Part shown: positions 25,659 through 35,519 of the stretch, one piece after another
How positions within the stretch are numbered: position 1 is the stretch's first letter
Layout: each line of letters opens with the position of its first letter
Source: Moraxella bovoculi 237
Lineage (GTDB): Bacteria; Pseudomonadota; Gammaproteobacteria; Pseudomonadales; Moraxellaceae
Length of the DNA: 64,000 bases
Direction: 5' to 3'
NCBI RefSeq assembly: GCF_000696305.2
Contig: NZ_AOMT01000005.1
Location: forward strand, 434,001 to 498,000
Notes under the pieces: model-generated
What the model saw: only the letters and a program-made list of their open reading frames with translations
What the model was told of the DNA's origin: nothing
The model's database searches: none
Translations under genes and position numbers: made by a program

Positions 25659-27203
25659 TTAAAAACGCTTTTTGAAATTAGGAAGTTGCCCTTCCATCGC
25701 TTTCATCTGCTTTTGCATGTCTTCCATGCTTGGCATATTGTTAGGATCTAGCCCTAGGTCTGCCATGGATTTTTTCATGTCTTCAACATTCATGCCTGCT
25801 GGATTTTGACCAGCATTACCACCACCGAATAATGGCCCACCACCACTCATGCCCTTGGTTAGCCCTTGAACAGCTTTCATCATCTTGCCGATGCCATCAG
25901 GACGGCTGATCATCTTCATCATTTTCGCCATTTGCTTGTGTTGTTTTAGCAGGCGATTGACATCTTGGATTTGCTTACCGGAACCTGCGGCGATACGACG
26001 TTTACGGCTCGGGGTAATTTTGTCAGGGTTCTGGCGCTCAAATGGGGTCATTGAGTGGATCAGCGCTTCCATCTCCTTGACTTTCTCTTCAGGCTTGGCT
26101 TCTTCCATCGCTTTTTGGAGGTCGGCGCCACCCATGCCAGGCATCTTATCAAGGAATCCTGCCATACCGCCAAGGTTTTTCATTTGCTGGAATTGATTTA
26201 ACAAATCTTCCAAATCAAACTCACCGCCCTTTTGGAGCTTTTTCGCCATGCGTTCGGCTTGCTCGCGGTCGATTTTATTCTCAACCTCTTCGACCAATGA
26301 CAACACATCACCCATGCCAAGGATTCGCTGTGCGATACGCTCAGGATGAAACAGCTCCAAGGCCTCCAGCTTCTCGCCACGACCTAGGAATTTGATTGGC
26401 TTACCGGTGATGGCGCGCACAGACAAGGCAGCGCCGCCGCGAGCATCACCATCTGTCTTAGTCAGGATGACACCTGTCAGCGGCAAGGCGTCGTTAAATG
26501 CCTTAGCAGTATTGGCAGCATCTTGACCTGTCATCGAGTCCACCACAAACAGCGTCTCGGTTGGGTTCACCGCTGCAGTAAGCTCCTTAATCTCATTCAT
26601 CATCTCCTCGTCGATCGCAAGGCGACCTGCGGTGTCAATGATCAGAATGTCTTGATACTGCAATTTGGCTTGTTCGATGGCGCGGCGAGCGATGTCGATT
26701 GGGTTCTCGTCTGTACTAGATGGTACAAAGCTTGCATTAACCTGACCTGCCACCTGCTCAAGCTGACGAATCGCTGCTGGACGATATACGTCGGCTGATA
26801 CAAGCATGACTTTTTTCTTTTGTTTTTCTTGTAGGAATTTGGCAAGCTTACCTGCGGTCGTTGTCTTACCTGCGCCCTGTAGACCTGCCAACAGATATAC
26901 CACTGGCGGCTTGCCAGTCATCTCCAAAGACTGATTCGCCGAACCCATCATCTCAGTCAGCTCATCATAGACAATCTTAACGAATGCCTGACCTGGCGCA
27001 AGCTCTTTTAGAACTTCTTGTCCTAGCGCCTGCTCTTTAACCTTCGCAACAAATTCACGCGCCACAGGCAAGGCAACATCCGCCTCAAGCAGTGCCATGC
27101 GCACTTCACGCAATGTATCCTTAATGTTATCTTCGGTCAGCTGACCTGTGCCTGCAATATTACGAAGGCTGCCAGAGAGTCGTTCGGTTAAGGTATCAAA
27201 CAT
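25659..27203 (-). CDS. ffh: Signal recognition particle protein Ffh
   Basis: The SRP54 GTPase that targets membrane proteins cotranslationally. It has 514 residues from ATG 27203 (MFDTLTERLSG). The NG domain has G1 GLQGAGKTTTAGKLA, G3 DTAGRLAIDEEMM and G4 TKTDGDARGG. The Met-rich M domain begins near residue 300 and contains the RNA-binding segment SRKRRIAAGSG. The C-terminus has extra Gly/Met/Asn-rich sequence, longer than E. coli Ffh (453). It is divergent from ypjD, a commonly conserved pairing. The 4.5S RNA gene was not seen in the window. Confidence 0.97.
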   Translation of the reverse strand: MFDTLTERLSGSLRNIAGTGQLTEDNIKDTLREVRMALLEADVALPVAREFVAKVKEQALGQEVLKELAPGQAFVKIVYDELTEMMGSANQSLEMTGKPPVVYLLAGLQGAGKTTTAGKLAKFLQEKQKKKVMLVSADVYRPAAIRQLEQVAGQVNASFVPSSTDENPIDIARRAIEQAKLQYQDILIIDTAGRLAIDEEMMNEIKELTAAVNPTETLFVVDSMTGQDAANTAKAFNDALPLTGVILTKTDGDARGGAALSVRAITGKPIKFLGRGEKLEALELFHPERIAQRILGMGDVLSLVEEVENKIDREQAERMAKKLQKGGEFDLEDLLNQFQQMKNLGGMAGFLDKMPGMGGADLQKAMEEAKPEEKVKEMEALIHSMTPFERQNPDKITPSRKRRIAAGSGKQIQDVNRLLKQHKQMAKMMKMISRPDGIGKMMKAVQGLTKGMSGGGPLFGGGNAGQNPAGMNVEDMKKSMADLGLDPNNMPSMEDMQKQMKAMEGQLPNFKKRF

Positions 27204-27354
27204 AATTTTTCCACAGTTAAATTTAAAATCAAACAGCAAGACTGCTACAAATCCCCCCTATTTTATGATAAATTATGCAATTATGCCAATTTAAATTAAA
27301 AGTACGGGGAAAAATGCGCAATTTTGGGCGTTTTTATCCTAATTAGGGGTTGTT

Positions 27355-28146
27355 GTGTTAATTATTTATCTGTTGACCGCTTTGATTTATGCCGCCACCG
27401 GCCTGATCTTGTATCAAAAACTCATCAAGCAACAACCCATCAACAAACTTCCAATCATCACCGCACTCATCATCGGCGCAGTAATGCACGCATTTTTGCT
27501 ATGTCCAAAAATCGTCACGCTGTATGGGCTTAATTTTAACATCTTTAACACGATTAGCCTAATCAGTTTGTTCTTTTTGGTGTTTTTTGTACTATTTAGT
27601 CTATATCGCCCTATATTAAGCCTTGGTGTCCTTGCTGCGCCAGCTGCTTTGATAGGGCTTAGCGCGGGCTACTTTGGGCGCGCCGCTTACGAGCCGCTAA
27701 CCGACCTTAACCCCCTGCTTCAGGCACACATCTTACTCTCATTCGCCGCTTACTGCGCTCTGCTGATGGCTGCTGTACAAGCGATCATCTTGCGTCTACA
27801 GATTCGCGAGCTCAAACACAAGACCATCCACCGCTTTTGGGTAAGTAAACTGCCAAGCCTACAGAGCATGGAAGGCTTGTTGTTTGACATGATTTTGATG
27901 GGTTTTGTGATTTTAAGTGTGGCGCTTGGGCTTGGTGTGGTTGCCACTTATGACATCATGGCACAGCACATCGCGCACAAGCTATTCTTTAGCGTGCTGT
28001 CATGGACGGTATTTGGTGTGTTTATCGTTGGTCATTATCGCCAAGGCTGGCGCGGTAAACGTGCAGCGAACTTTACCATCTATGGCTTTATTCTACTTGC
28101 TATTGGTTTTGTTGGCTCAAAAGCGGTGTTGGATTTGATCGTCTAA
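27355..28146 (+). CDS. YpjD-like inner membrane protein, cytochrome c assembly (CcsA/CcmC) family
   Basis: 263 residues with eight hydrophobic spans. It belongs to the CcsA-type family that handles heme, but matches the short YpjD group found beside ffh. Conserved His occur in LNPLLQAHILLSFAAYC and MAQHIAHKLFFSVLSW. The start is GTG 27355, preceded by AGGGG at good spacing; no ATG gives the first span. Its role is unproven even in E. coli (proposed in membrane quality control). It is monocistronic, ended by a bidirectional terminator. Confidence 0.85.
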   Translation: MLIIYLLTALIYAATGLILYQKLIKQQPINKLPIITALIIGAVMHAFLLCPKIVTLYGLNFNIFNTISLISLFFLVFFVLFSLYRPILSLGVLAAPAALIGLSAGYFGRAAYEPLTDLNPLLQAHILLSFAAYCALLMAAVQAIILRLQIRELKHKTIHRFWVSKLPSLQSMEGLLFDMILMGFVILSVALGLGVVATYDIMAQHIAHKLFFSVLSWTVFGVFIVGHYRQGWRGKRAANFTIYGFILLAIGFVGSKAVLDLIV

Positions 28147-28204
28147 AATTATCACAGCTGCCAAAAATACACACATAGGGATTTAGTAATTCCTCGCCAA
28201 AAAT

Positions 28205-28229
28205 AAAACCACTCCGAAGAGTGGTTTTA
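28205..28229. terminator. Bidirectional terminator between ypjD and folD
   Basis: Stem AAAACCACTC/GAGTGGTTTT with a 4-base loop in the convergent gap. Confidence 0.9.
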
Positions 28230-28247
28230 TCATTTAAGCGATACAGA

Positions 28248-29099
28248 TTAGATGCCAGCTTCTAGCTCAGCGGCTTCTACTGTCTGGCGGATCAGTGTAT
28301 TGATCGTCATCGGACCCACACCACCTGGAACTGGCGTGTACGCTGAAGCCACGTTCTCGATGCCTTTTAGCTCGATGTCACCGCATCCACCTTCTGGCGT
28401 TGGGTGGAAGCCTGCATCAACCACGATTGCACCTTGCTTGATCCAGTCTTTTTTGATCAGCTCAGGAACACCCACAGCACCCACCACGATGTCCGCTTGA
28501 CGGATGTGCTCGCTTAGGTTCTGAGTGCGTGAATGGCAGATGGTCACAGTACAGTTAGCATTTAGCAGCATCGCCGCCATTGGCTTACCCAAGATGGCGC
28601 TACGACCCACCACCACAGCATGTTTGCCAGACAATTCGACATTGTAGTGATTCAGCAGGTGCATGATGCCTTGTGGCGTGCAAGAACCATAAGCACTCTC
28701 ACCCATCGCCATACGACCATAACCTAGGCACGTAACGCCATCCACGTCTTTTAATAGACTAATGCGATCAAAGCAAGCACGCTCATCGATCTGAGCAGGC
28801 ACAGGGTGCTGCAGTAGGATGCCGTGCACGTCAGGGTTAGCATTAAGTTCATCGATCTTTGCCAATAATTCATCGGTCGTGGTGGTCTCAGGCATCTCAA
28901 CGCGAATGCTGTCCATGCCGATACGCTTACAAGCATTGCCTTTCATGCGCACATAAGTGGCAGATGCAGGGTCATCACCCACCAAAATGGTCGCAAGAAT
29001 TGGCGTGCGTCCAGTTTTCTCTTTTAATGTTGCCACGCGTGCTGACAGTTCATTTTCGATAGAACTTGCCAATGCTTTACCGTCTAAAATCTGTGCCAT
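28248..29099 (-). CDS. folD: Bifunctional methylenetetrahydrofolate dehydrogenase/cyclohydrolase
   Basis: Interconverts methylene-, methenyl- and 10-formyl-tetrahydrofolate with NADP. It has 283 residues. The catalytic Tyr/Lys region is [17 protein letters not shown], the second signature is [16 protein letters not shown], the NADP loop is [14 protein letters not shown], and the C-terminal motif is [16 protein letters not shown]. It is complete and monocistronic. Confidence 0.97.
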   Translation of the reverse strand: MAQILDGKALASSIENELSARVATLKEKTGRTPILATILVGDDPASATYVRMKGNACKRIGMDSIRVEMPETTTTDELLAKIDELNANPDVHGILLQHPVPAQIDERACFDRISLLKDVDGVTCLGYGRMAMGESAYGSCTPQGIMHLLNHYNVELSGKHAVVVGRSAILGKPMAAMLLNANCTVTICHSRTQNLSEHIRQADIVVGAVGVPELIKKDWIKQGAIVVDAGFHPTPEGGCGDIELKGIENVASAYTPVPGGVGPMTINTLIRQTVEAAELEAGI

Positions 29100-29164
29100 A
29101 AAAAATCCTTCATCGGTTCAAATTATGCTCATAACAAGCCGCCACAAGGCTTAAATCATCGCAT

Positions 29165-31477
29165 TTAAGCAGGCGAATTTTGCAATGTGGATTGTATCAC
29201 ATTAAAGCTTAATTTTGCTAAGTTTTGTTGATTGTTATTTGTCTGAGATTCTTTGGTATTCATGGATTTATCAACAGAAATCTGCACCACACCACCATCA
29301 ACCAACTCCCCAAAGAGAATCATCTCAGCGAGGACTTTTTTGATTTCATTTTGGATCAGCCTGCCCATTGGGCGCGCACCCATGAGCTTGTCATAACCTT
29401 TTTTGGCAAGATATGCTCTGGCCTCGTCATCGATCTCAATCACGACATTCTTATCATCAAGCTGAGCCTGTAGCTCGATGATGAATTTATCAACAACCGA
29501 TGTGATGACACTCTCATCAAGCGGTGCAAAATTTACAATCGCATCTAGGCGGTTACGAAATTCCGGCGTGAACGTGCGTTTAAGTGCGTCAGCGTTGTCC
29601 GCCGAATGATCTTGGTGGGTAAAGCCCATGGATGCGCGACTGATGCTCTCTGCGCCCACGTTCGTCGTCATGATTAAGATAACCTGCCTGAACGACACCG
29701 AGCGTCCGTTATTATCAGTCAGCGTGCCATGATCCATGACTTGCAATAATAGGTTAAAGACATCAGGATGCGCCTTTTCAATCTCATCTAGTAGCAGTAC
29801 AGAATGTGGGTGTTTATGGATCTTTTCGGTCAAGAGCCCACCTTGGTCAAAGCCCACATAACCCGGCGGAGAACCGATCAAACGCGATGCGGTATGCGCC
29901 TCCATGTATTCACTCATGTCAAAACGCACGAACTCCACACCCAGCGCAAAGGCAAGCTGCTTACATACTTCAGTCTTACCCACCCCTGTCGGGCCTGCGA
30001 ACATGAACGCACCAATGGGCTTATCGGTAGGCTTTAGACCCGCGCGAGCAAGCTTAATCGCATCAGACAATGCCTCAATGGCCTCATCCTGCCCAAAGAT
30101 GACGTGTTTTAGATTGCGCTCAAGGTTTTTTAGGGTGTCTTTATCGTCTTTTGAGACTGACTTAGGCGGAATGCGTGCAATCTTCGCCACCACCTCTTCG
30201 ATCGCTGGCACATCAATCACGGTCGCAGCTTCATCGTCTTTGGCGGCTTGAACTAGCCTCGTTCGTGCACCAGCCTCATCCATTACGTCGATCGCCTTAT
30301 CGGGCAATAATTTGTCTTGAATGTAGCGCGCTGACAATGCTGCCGCAGCCTCTAGCGCTTCATCTGTGTACTGCACATGATGGTGTTTCTCATAACGCTC
30401 TTTTAGTCCTTTAAGAATGCCCACTGTATCAGTCACGCTCGGCTCAACCACGTCGATTTTTTGGAATCGGCGTGACAAAGCATGGTCTTTTTCAAAGATC
30501 TGACGATATTCATTAAAAGTCGTCGAGCCAATACAACGAAGCTCGCCATTAGACAGTGCTGGCTTAATCAGATTAGACATGTCCATTGAGCTGTTCATGG
30601 TAGAACCTGCGCCGATCATCGTATGAATTTCATCAATGAACAATACGGCATTTGGTTGTTCTTTTAAAGCTTCTAATAGTGCCTTCATGCGATTCTCAAA
30701 GTCGCCGCGAAACTTAGTACCGGCAACCAAAGAACCCACTTCAAGGCTATAAATCACCGTGTCAGCCAAAGGTTTTGGCGCTCTACCGTTGACAATCAAC
30801 CAAGCCAAACCTTCTGCAATCGCCGTCTTACCTACGCCGGCTTCACCGACCAACAAAGGGTTATTTTTACGGCGGCGGCACAGAACTTGAGCCGTACGCT
30901 CAATCTCAGCATCACGCCCGATGAGTGGGTCGATGCGACCTTTTTTGGCTCGCTCGTTTAGATTGGTGGCGAATTCTTCAAGCGGATTTTTGGATTTGGC
31001 AGACTCTTTATTCTCACTTGGTGTCTGAGAGGATTCAACTTCGTCTTTTTTATTGTGTGATATGTAGCGAAGGACGCGCAATTTACTCACTTCACGCGCC
31101 TGCAGTAGATACAATGCCTGAGAGTCTTTTTCGCTGAATATCCCAACCAGTACATCCATGCAATCAATCGGTCGCTCAACGCCGCCAGATTGATGATGCC
31201 ATATCGCACGCTGCAAGACGCGCTCGCAGCTCTTAGTGGGCTTGACACGTGCATTATCGTCGGCGGTTTTTGGTACATAATCCGACAGGTATATTTTTAG
31301 GGCATCACTTAATTCACCGACATCCACCCCAAAATCATCCAACATGTCTTTGACAGCCTGATCATTAATCAATCCTAAGAGCAGATGCTCGACCGTGATA
31401 AATTCATGGCGATTTTTTTTGGTAAAAGTTTCTATGCGTTTACGTACTATTTCAAAATCTGGACTAAACATCTCCAC
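29165..31477 (-). CDS. clpA: ATP-dependent Clp protease ATP-binding subunit ClpA
   Basis: An AAA+ unfoldase of 770 residues that feeds ClpP. The N-domain (residues 1-145) binds ClpS. Two ATPase modules follow: D1 with Walker [16 protein letters not shown] and Walker [13 protein letters not shown], and D2 with [15 protein letters not shown] and [11 protein letters not shown]. The ClpP-docking loop reads [10 protein letters not shown], fitting the [IVLM]G[FL] rule. This sets it apart from ClpB, which lacks it. The C-terminus has an extra tail of about 25 residues rich in Asn and Gln. It sits 39 bases after clpS, the standard order. Confidence 0.97.
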   Translation of the reverse strand: MEMFSPDFEIVRKRIETFTKKNRHEFITVEHLLLGLINDQAVKDMLDDFGVDVGELSDALKIYLSDYVPKTADDNARVKPTKSCERVLQRAIWHHQSGGVERPIDCMDVLVGIFSEKDSQALYLLQAREVSKLRVLRYISHNKKDEVESSQTPSENKESAKSKNPLEEFATNLNERAKKGRIDPLIGRDAEIERTAQVLCRRRKNNPLLVGEAGVGKTAIAEGLAWLIVNGRAPKPLADTVIYSLEVGSLVAGTKFRGDFENRMKALLEALKEQPNAVLFIDEIHTMIGAGSTMNSSMDMSNLIKPALSNGELRCIGSTTFNEYRQIFEKDHALSRRFQKIDVVEPSVTDTVGILKGLKERYEKHHHVQYTDEALEAAAALSARYIQDKLLPDKAIDVMDEAGARTRLVQAAKDDEAATVIDVPAIEEVVAKIARIPPKSVSKDDKDTLKNLERNLKHVIFGQDEAIEALSDAIKLARAGLKPTDKPIGAFMFAGPTGVGKTEVCKQLAFALGVEFVRFDMSEYMEAHTASRLIGSPPGYVGFDQGGLLTEKIHKHPHSVLLLDEIEKAHPDVFNLLLQVMDHGTLTDNNGRSVSFRQVILIMTTNVGAESISRASMGFTHQDHSADNADALKRTFTPEFRNRLDAIVNFAPLDESVITSVVDKFIIELQAQLDDKNVVIEIDDEARAYLAKKGYDKLMGARPMGRLIQNEIKKVLAEMILFGELVDGGVVQISVDKSMNTKESQTNNNQQNLAKLSFNVIQSTLQNSPA

Positions 31478-31516
31478 CCCGTTTATTTAATCATTATCTT
31501 AATAATGTTATCCATG

Positions 31517-31864
31517 TCATTGTTTTTCAAGCGTGGTCAAAAGCGGATATTCCATTTGCTCTGCCAATTCATTCACCTGTAGGATTTTCATCTCACCAAT
31601 CTCAAATGGTAGTATCGCCACCACCGCCCGCCCTGATTCATGGATCTGATACATGAGCTCAACCGCCCGATCAATACCATGATCGAAGATCTCAACGAGC
31701 ACATACACCACAAAATCCATCGTCGTGTAATTATCATTATGCATGACAACCGCATACATGGGCGCACGAACAGATTCCGACACTGTCTCAAGCGCGACGT
31801 CTGATTCTGCCTCATGTTCCTTAGTATTATAGATAGACAACTTATTCTGATTCATGATATTCAT
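31517..31864 (-). CDS. clpS: ATP-dependent Clp protease adaptor ClpS
   Basis: 115 residues. ClpS delivers N-degron substrates to ClpA. The core has the expected MYAVVMHNDNYTTMDFVVYVL, in which the HNDN...M/D residues form the N-end pocket, and YQIHESGRAVVAILPFEIGE with the ClpA-contact region. A second Met at 31855 is an alternative start. It is cotranscribed with clpA. Confidence 0.95.
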   Translation of the reverse strand: MNIMNQNKLSIYNTKEHEAESDVALETVSESVRAPMYAVVMHNDNYTTMDFVVYVLVEIFDHGIDRAVELMYQIHESGRAVVAILPFEIGEMKILQVNELAEQMEYPLLTTLEKQ

Positions 31865-31888
31865 ATCTTAACTGGCTCATCATAACAA

Positions 31889-31917
31889 TAAAAAAGCCGA
31901 GCGCGCGCCCAGCTTTT
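31889..31917 (-). terminator. Terminator after the DUF6776-like gene
   Basis: GC-rich hairpin AAAAGC...GCTTTT whose core GGGCGCGCGCTC is partly G-U paired, with a T-run on the minus strand, just past the stop at 31923. Confidence 0.7.
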
Positions 31918-31922
31918 GGTGA

Positions 31923-32699
31923 TTAATTACTGCTGATGGGTCGATTATCCGCACCATCCACCTCTGACAAGGAAGCTGGTGCATCACTGATGGTCTTACC
32001 CACCTGCCAATCGTATAGCTGCTGGATTTTTTGATCGCCTGCGACCAGCTCCAGCTTCATCTGACGAGGAGAGAAGCCTTCAGGCATCACAAAGCGACCA
32101 CGAATATTCGCCACGCCATTAATGTCATAGCTAGATGGCTCAAGCGGGATCTCAACCATGCTTGTCGCGTTTAATAGAGTCAATCTTGGCACCATGCGTA
32201 CCGATCTGCCCGACACATCGATCATCGCCACATCAAAGCGATATTCAAAAGTGTTTTCAGGCAAAGAAACGATCTCCGAACCGATTACCTTTAGGGCAAC
32301 ACCGCCTTGCTCCGCCACCGATGATTTTAATAGATCATTAACTTGGGCGAGTTGTAGATTTTTTGTTTCTAATGCTTTTTGTTCTTCGGTCAGTCTTTCA
32401 AGATTGCCCATGCTGATGTCGCGCTCTTTGGTTAGTGCATCCACATCTTCTTTGAGCTTGGTATTCTCAGCCGCCAAGGTACTCACATCTGCCGAGGCCA
32501 CCTGATCGGACTTTAGATCTTTGGCAGCATAGACGCCTTGGCGATGACCAACTTGATAACCAATAAACGCCACAACGAGCGACGTAAAAATAATCGCTGC
32601 AAGAAATAGCGCTAAAATCTGTGCCGTCGCGCCCGCTTGTTGATTAAGCGAACGGCGCGACGGCACGGTTTTTGAGGGTGTTATTGACATGATACTCAA
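31923..32699 (-). CDS. DUF6776-like membrane-anchored coiled-coil protein
   Basis: 258 residues. A short cytoplasmic start, one transmembrane helix (ILALFLAAIIFTSLVVAFIGY, about residues 28-48), then a coiled coil at about 75-125 (ENTKLKEDVDALTKERD), and a beta-rich C-terminal domain with FEYRFDVAMIDVSGRS and IRGRFVMPEGFSPRQMKLEL. This layout matches the DUF6776 group as I recall it, but the function is unknown. It would place the C-terminal domain in the periplasm. It stands alone with its own terminator upstream of clpS. Confidence 0.65.
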   Translation of the reverse strand: MSIMSITPSKTVPSRRSLNQQAGATAQILALFLAAIIFTSLVVAFIGYQVGHRQGVYAAKDLKSDQVASADVSTLAAENTKLKEDVDALTKERDISMGNLERLTEEQKALETKNLQLAQVNDLLKSSVAEQGGVALKVIGSEIVSLPENTFEYRFDVAMIDVSGRSVRMVPRLTLLNATSMVEIPLEPSSYDINGVANIRGRFVMPEGFSPRQMKLELVAGDQKIQQLYDWQVGKTISDAPASLSEVDGADNRPISSN

Positions 32700-32826
32700 A
32701 ATTCATCAAACTAAATTTGTGTATTATATCAAATATCTGAGGATATTAATGATAATTTTTTTCAAAAGCTACCAAAAAATTACACTAGCAGAACATACCG
32801 ATTTTTCGGCGAATTCTTATGCTTTG

Positions 32827-35052
32827 TTAAATTTTCAATCGCTTTAATCGCAAGGCATTCATCAGCACTGAGATTGAGCTTAGTGCCATGGCAGCTGCCG
32901 CAATGATCGGATTAAGCAACCCAAAAGCAGCAGCCACGATACCAATGCAGTTATACACGAATGCAAAAAATAAGTTTTGCTTGATGTTATTTAACGTCGC
33001 CAATGCGATATGCTGAGCATGCCGTGCGTGCGTAACAGAATCACCCACCAGCTCCGCCGATGAAGTATGCTTGGCGATGCTGGATGCGTCATGTACCGAG
33101 AAGCTGACCTGCGCCTCTGCCATGGCTGGCGCATCATTTACACCATCACCGACCATGGCGACAGTTTTACCCTCTTGTTTAAGCTTACTGATTTTTTGTG
33201 CTTTGTCACGTGGTGAGAGCTTACCATAGGCGGACGTAATGCCCAGTCGCGCCGCCACATCATCAACCACACCTTGATGGTCGCCACTCATGATGATCAC
33301 GTCGATACCATCTTGTTTTAATTGATCGATGGTGTCTTTGGCGTTCTTCTTAATCTCATCCATGAGCGCATAAGCTGCCACAGGCACATCATTCACCGAT
33401 ACCGCAACAATACTGGCAATCTGCCAAATATTATCATCATAAGCACCGACGTATCGTACGTTCTTAGCATTGGCCGGATTGATGACAGTCTCATCAAAGT
33501 GATCAAAGCCGGCAAATTGCGGCGTCCCTACCTTAACCATGCCAACACCTGCCACCTCGCCCATCAGACCTTGACCGACAACGGTGGTGGGATTTTTAAC
33601 ATCGGTGAGATTAAGCCCTTGGGTTAAGGCACTTTTGACCAATGCGTTCGCCAATGGATGCGATGCGTGCTGCTCTAGGCTCGCTGTGATGCCAAGTGCA
33701 TCATTCTCATCCATGCCATCAGACAGATAGGTAGCACGAATACTTGGCTGACCCATGGTGAGCGTGCCTGTCTTATCAAATACCATGGTGTCAATACGTC
33801 CCGCCATCTCAAGGCTGGGCGCATCTTTAAATCGCACACCATATCGCGCCGCCGTACCCATACCTGCCATGATGGCAGCGGGCGTCGCTAATCCAAGCGC
33901 GCACGGACAGGCAATGACAAGCACCGACACAGCTCTCATTAACGCCTCATCAAAGCTGCCCAATATCACCCAATTTCCAAAGAACACCACAAGCGCAATG
34001 CCAACCACCACAGGTACAAAGACACCGGCAACTTTATCAGCCAAGCGCGCGATGTCTGCTTTTGTGCCTTGCGCCTCATCAAGTGCACGCACCATATCGC
34101 CAAGTGCAGTCTCACCACCCGTGGCAGTCGCACGATATTCAAACCCACCATCAACCACGGCACTGCCAGCTAGAACCCCATCTCCAGCTGTCTTGGCAAG
34201 TGCAGTACTCTCTCCTGTTAGATGCGCCTCATCAGTAAAGCCCGCCCCCATGGTGACCACACCGTCCACGCCGATGCGATCGCCCACACGAGCCAGCAGA
34301 ACATCACCAACTTTGATGTCTTTGACGCTAACCGCGCTCCAGCCATCGCCTGCTTTACGCTGAACCGTATCAGGTACCAGATCCATCAGCATCGATAAGC
34401 TGTTTAGGCTTTGCTGCTTTGTGCGCGCCTCAAGATATTTACCAAGACTTACGAAAGCTATTACCATCACCGACGCTTCAAAGTACACAAGCCCGTGCCC
34501 ACCATGATCCGAAGTGAGCCACATATAGGTTGAGTAAGCCCAGATCGCGCTCGTGCCCAATGCCACAAGTACATCCATGTTAGCAAGACCGCCAAGAATA
34601 GATGCCCATGCACCCTTATAAAATGCCCAACCAAAACAAAACTGAACCACGCTAGCAAGCACAAACTGCATCCACACAGGTGGCATTAGCGCATGACTAC
34701 CGACCATCATACCGACCATCCCCACCCAAAATGGCAATGACAACACCCATAATACAATCAATCGCCAAGGCATGCTTGGTGCTTGTCTTAGTTTTGGTGC
34801 ATCATCGATCAGCTGCCCCTCGAAGCCTGTTTTTTTGATCCAGGCTTGGATGTCCTGAGCGTCAGCATCATGATATCGGATGTTTAGGGTTTCGGTTGCA
34901 AAATTCACCTGCGCAAGATCTACCGATGGGTTTTTATTTAAGACCTTCTCTAGGCGATTGGCGCACACTTGGCATGTCATGCCTGTGATGGCATAACGCG
35001 CTTCTTGGGTCTTGGATAAAGGGGTGGTATTGTTATTTTGATTGTCACTCAT
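32827..35052 (-). CDS. copA: Cu(+)-exporting P1B-type ATPase
   Basis: 741 residues. One N-terminal heavy-metal-associated domain (GMTCQVCANRLEKVLNK, residues about 24-40), eight spans, TM6 metal site ACPCALGLATPAA, the phosphorylated Asp in DKTGTLTMGQPS, the nucleotide-site HP in ASHPLANALV, hinge GDGVNDAPAMAE, and C-terminal spans with VYNCIGIVAA and MALSSISVLMNALRL. CPC plus the N/Y and M/S residues fit class P1B-1 copper export. CopZ is encoded just upstream, separated by a terminator. No CueR-type regulator is beside it. Confidence 0.95.
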   Translation of the reverse strand: MSDNQNNNTTPLSKTQEARYAITGMTCQVCANRLEKVLNKNPSVDLAQVNFATETLNIRYHDADAQDIQAWIKKTGFEGQLIDDAPKLRQAPSMPWRLIVLWVLSLPFWVGMVGMMVGSHALMPPVWMQFVLASVVQFCFGWAFYKGAWASILGGLANMDVLVALGTSAIWAYSTYMWLTSDHGGHGLVYFEASVMVIAFVSLGKYLEARTKQQSLNSLSMLMDLVPDTVQRKAGDGWSAVSVKDIKVGDVLLARVGDRIGVDGVVTMGAGFTDEAHLTGESTALAKTAGDGVLAGSAVVDGGFEYRATATGGETALGDMVRALDEAQGTKADIARLADKVAGVFVPVVVGIALVVFFGNWVILGSFDEALMRAVSVLVIACPCALGLATPAAIMAGMGTAARYGVRFKDAPSLEMAGRIDTMVFDKTGTLTMGQPSIRATYLSDGMDENDALGITASLEQHASHPLANALVKSALTQGLNLTDVKNPTTVVGQGLMGEVAGVGMVKVGTPQFAGFDHFDETVINPANAKNVRYVGAYDDNIWQIASIVAVSVNDVPVAAYALMDEIKKNAKDTIDQLKQDGIDVIIMSGDHQGVVDDVAARLGITSAYGKLSPRDKAQKISKLKQEGKTVAMVGDGVNDAPAMAEAQVSFSVHDASSIAKHTSSAELVGDSVTHARHAQHIALATLNNIKQNLFFAFVYNCIGIVAAAFGLLNPIIAAAAMALSSISVLMNALRLKRLKI

Positions 35053-35148
35053 GGCGGTCTCGTCGTTTTAGTTATTGGTCATTTTTATTATGCGCCCTTA
35101 TCATCATTTATCAATCCCAATTTACCAAAATAATTGAATAAATCCAAC

Positions 35149-35183
35149 AAAAAACCGAACGCATTTAGCATTCGGTTTTTTTG
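35149..35183 (-). terminator. Terminator between copZ and copA
   Basis: Stem AAAACCGAA-GC/GC-TTCGGTTTT with a short loop and T-run on the minus strand, 20 bases after copZ. copA may depend on readthrough or its own promoter. Confidence 0.8.
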
Positions 35184-35203
35184 ATGATTCACCAAGCAAA
35201 GAA

Positions 35204-35416
35204 TTAAGTCGTACTAAATCCCGCACTCTCAACAGCATCGATGATCTGAATCTTATCAAGCACCTCATCATCATAAGTGATCACGGCTTGTTCAAGTGGG
35301 CGATTCACTTCAACATCCTGCACGCCCGCCAGTTCACTCACCGCATTAATAACGCTCGTCTCACAGCCCCCGCAGGTCATGCCATATACTTTCAAAGTTA
35401 AGGTTTCAACACTCAT
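35204..35416 (-). CDS. copZ: CopZ-like copper chaperone (heavy-metal-associated domain protein)
   Basis: 70 residues from ATG 35416, preceded by GGAG at ideal spacing; an in-frame ATG at 35428 lies inside the ribosome site. It is a single ferredoxin-like HMA domain with GMTCGGCETSV as the metal loop. Such chaperones pass Cu(I) to CopA. It lies upstream of copA on the same strand, separated by a terminator. Confidence 0.88.
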   Translation of the reverse strand: MSVETLTLKVYGMTCGGCETSVINAVSELAGVQDVEVNRPLEQAVITYDDEVLDKIQIIDAVESAGFSTT

Positions 35417-35519
35417 GATTTTCTCCATTTGGTTAATTGTTAATCATATAAGCACTTTAGCACAGCCGTTCGCCTGCCACAAGCACCATTTACAAAAACA
35501 CTACCCAGCCACCTGCCAA

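Noticed and set aside
27324-27533. 69-codon frame overlapping the ypjD start
   Set aside because: Other frame of ypjD, His-rich by chance; ypjD itself has spans and a ribosome site.
33755-34363. 202-codon plus-strand frame opposite copA
   Set aside because: Antisense shadow of a strong P-type ATPase gene; Ser/Thr/Pro-rich composition is typical of such shadows.
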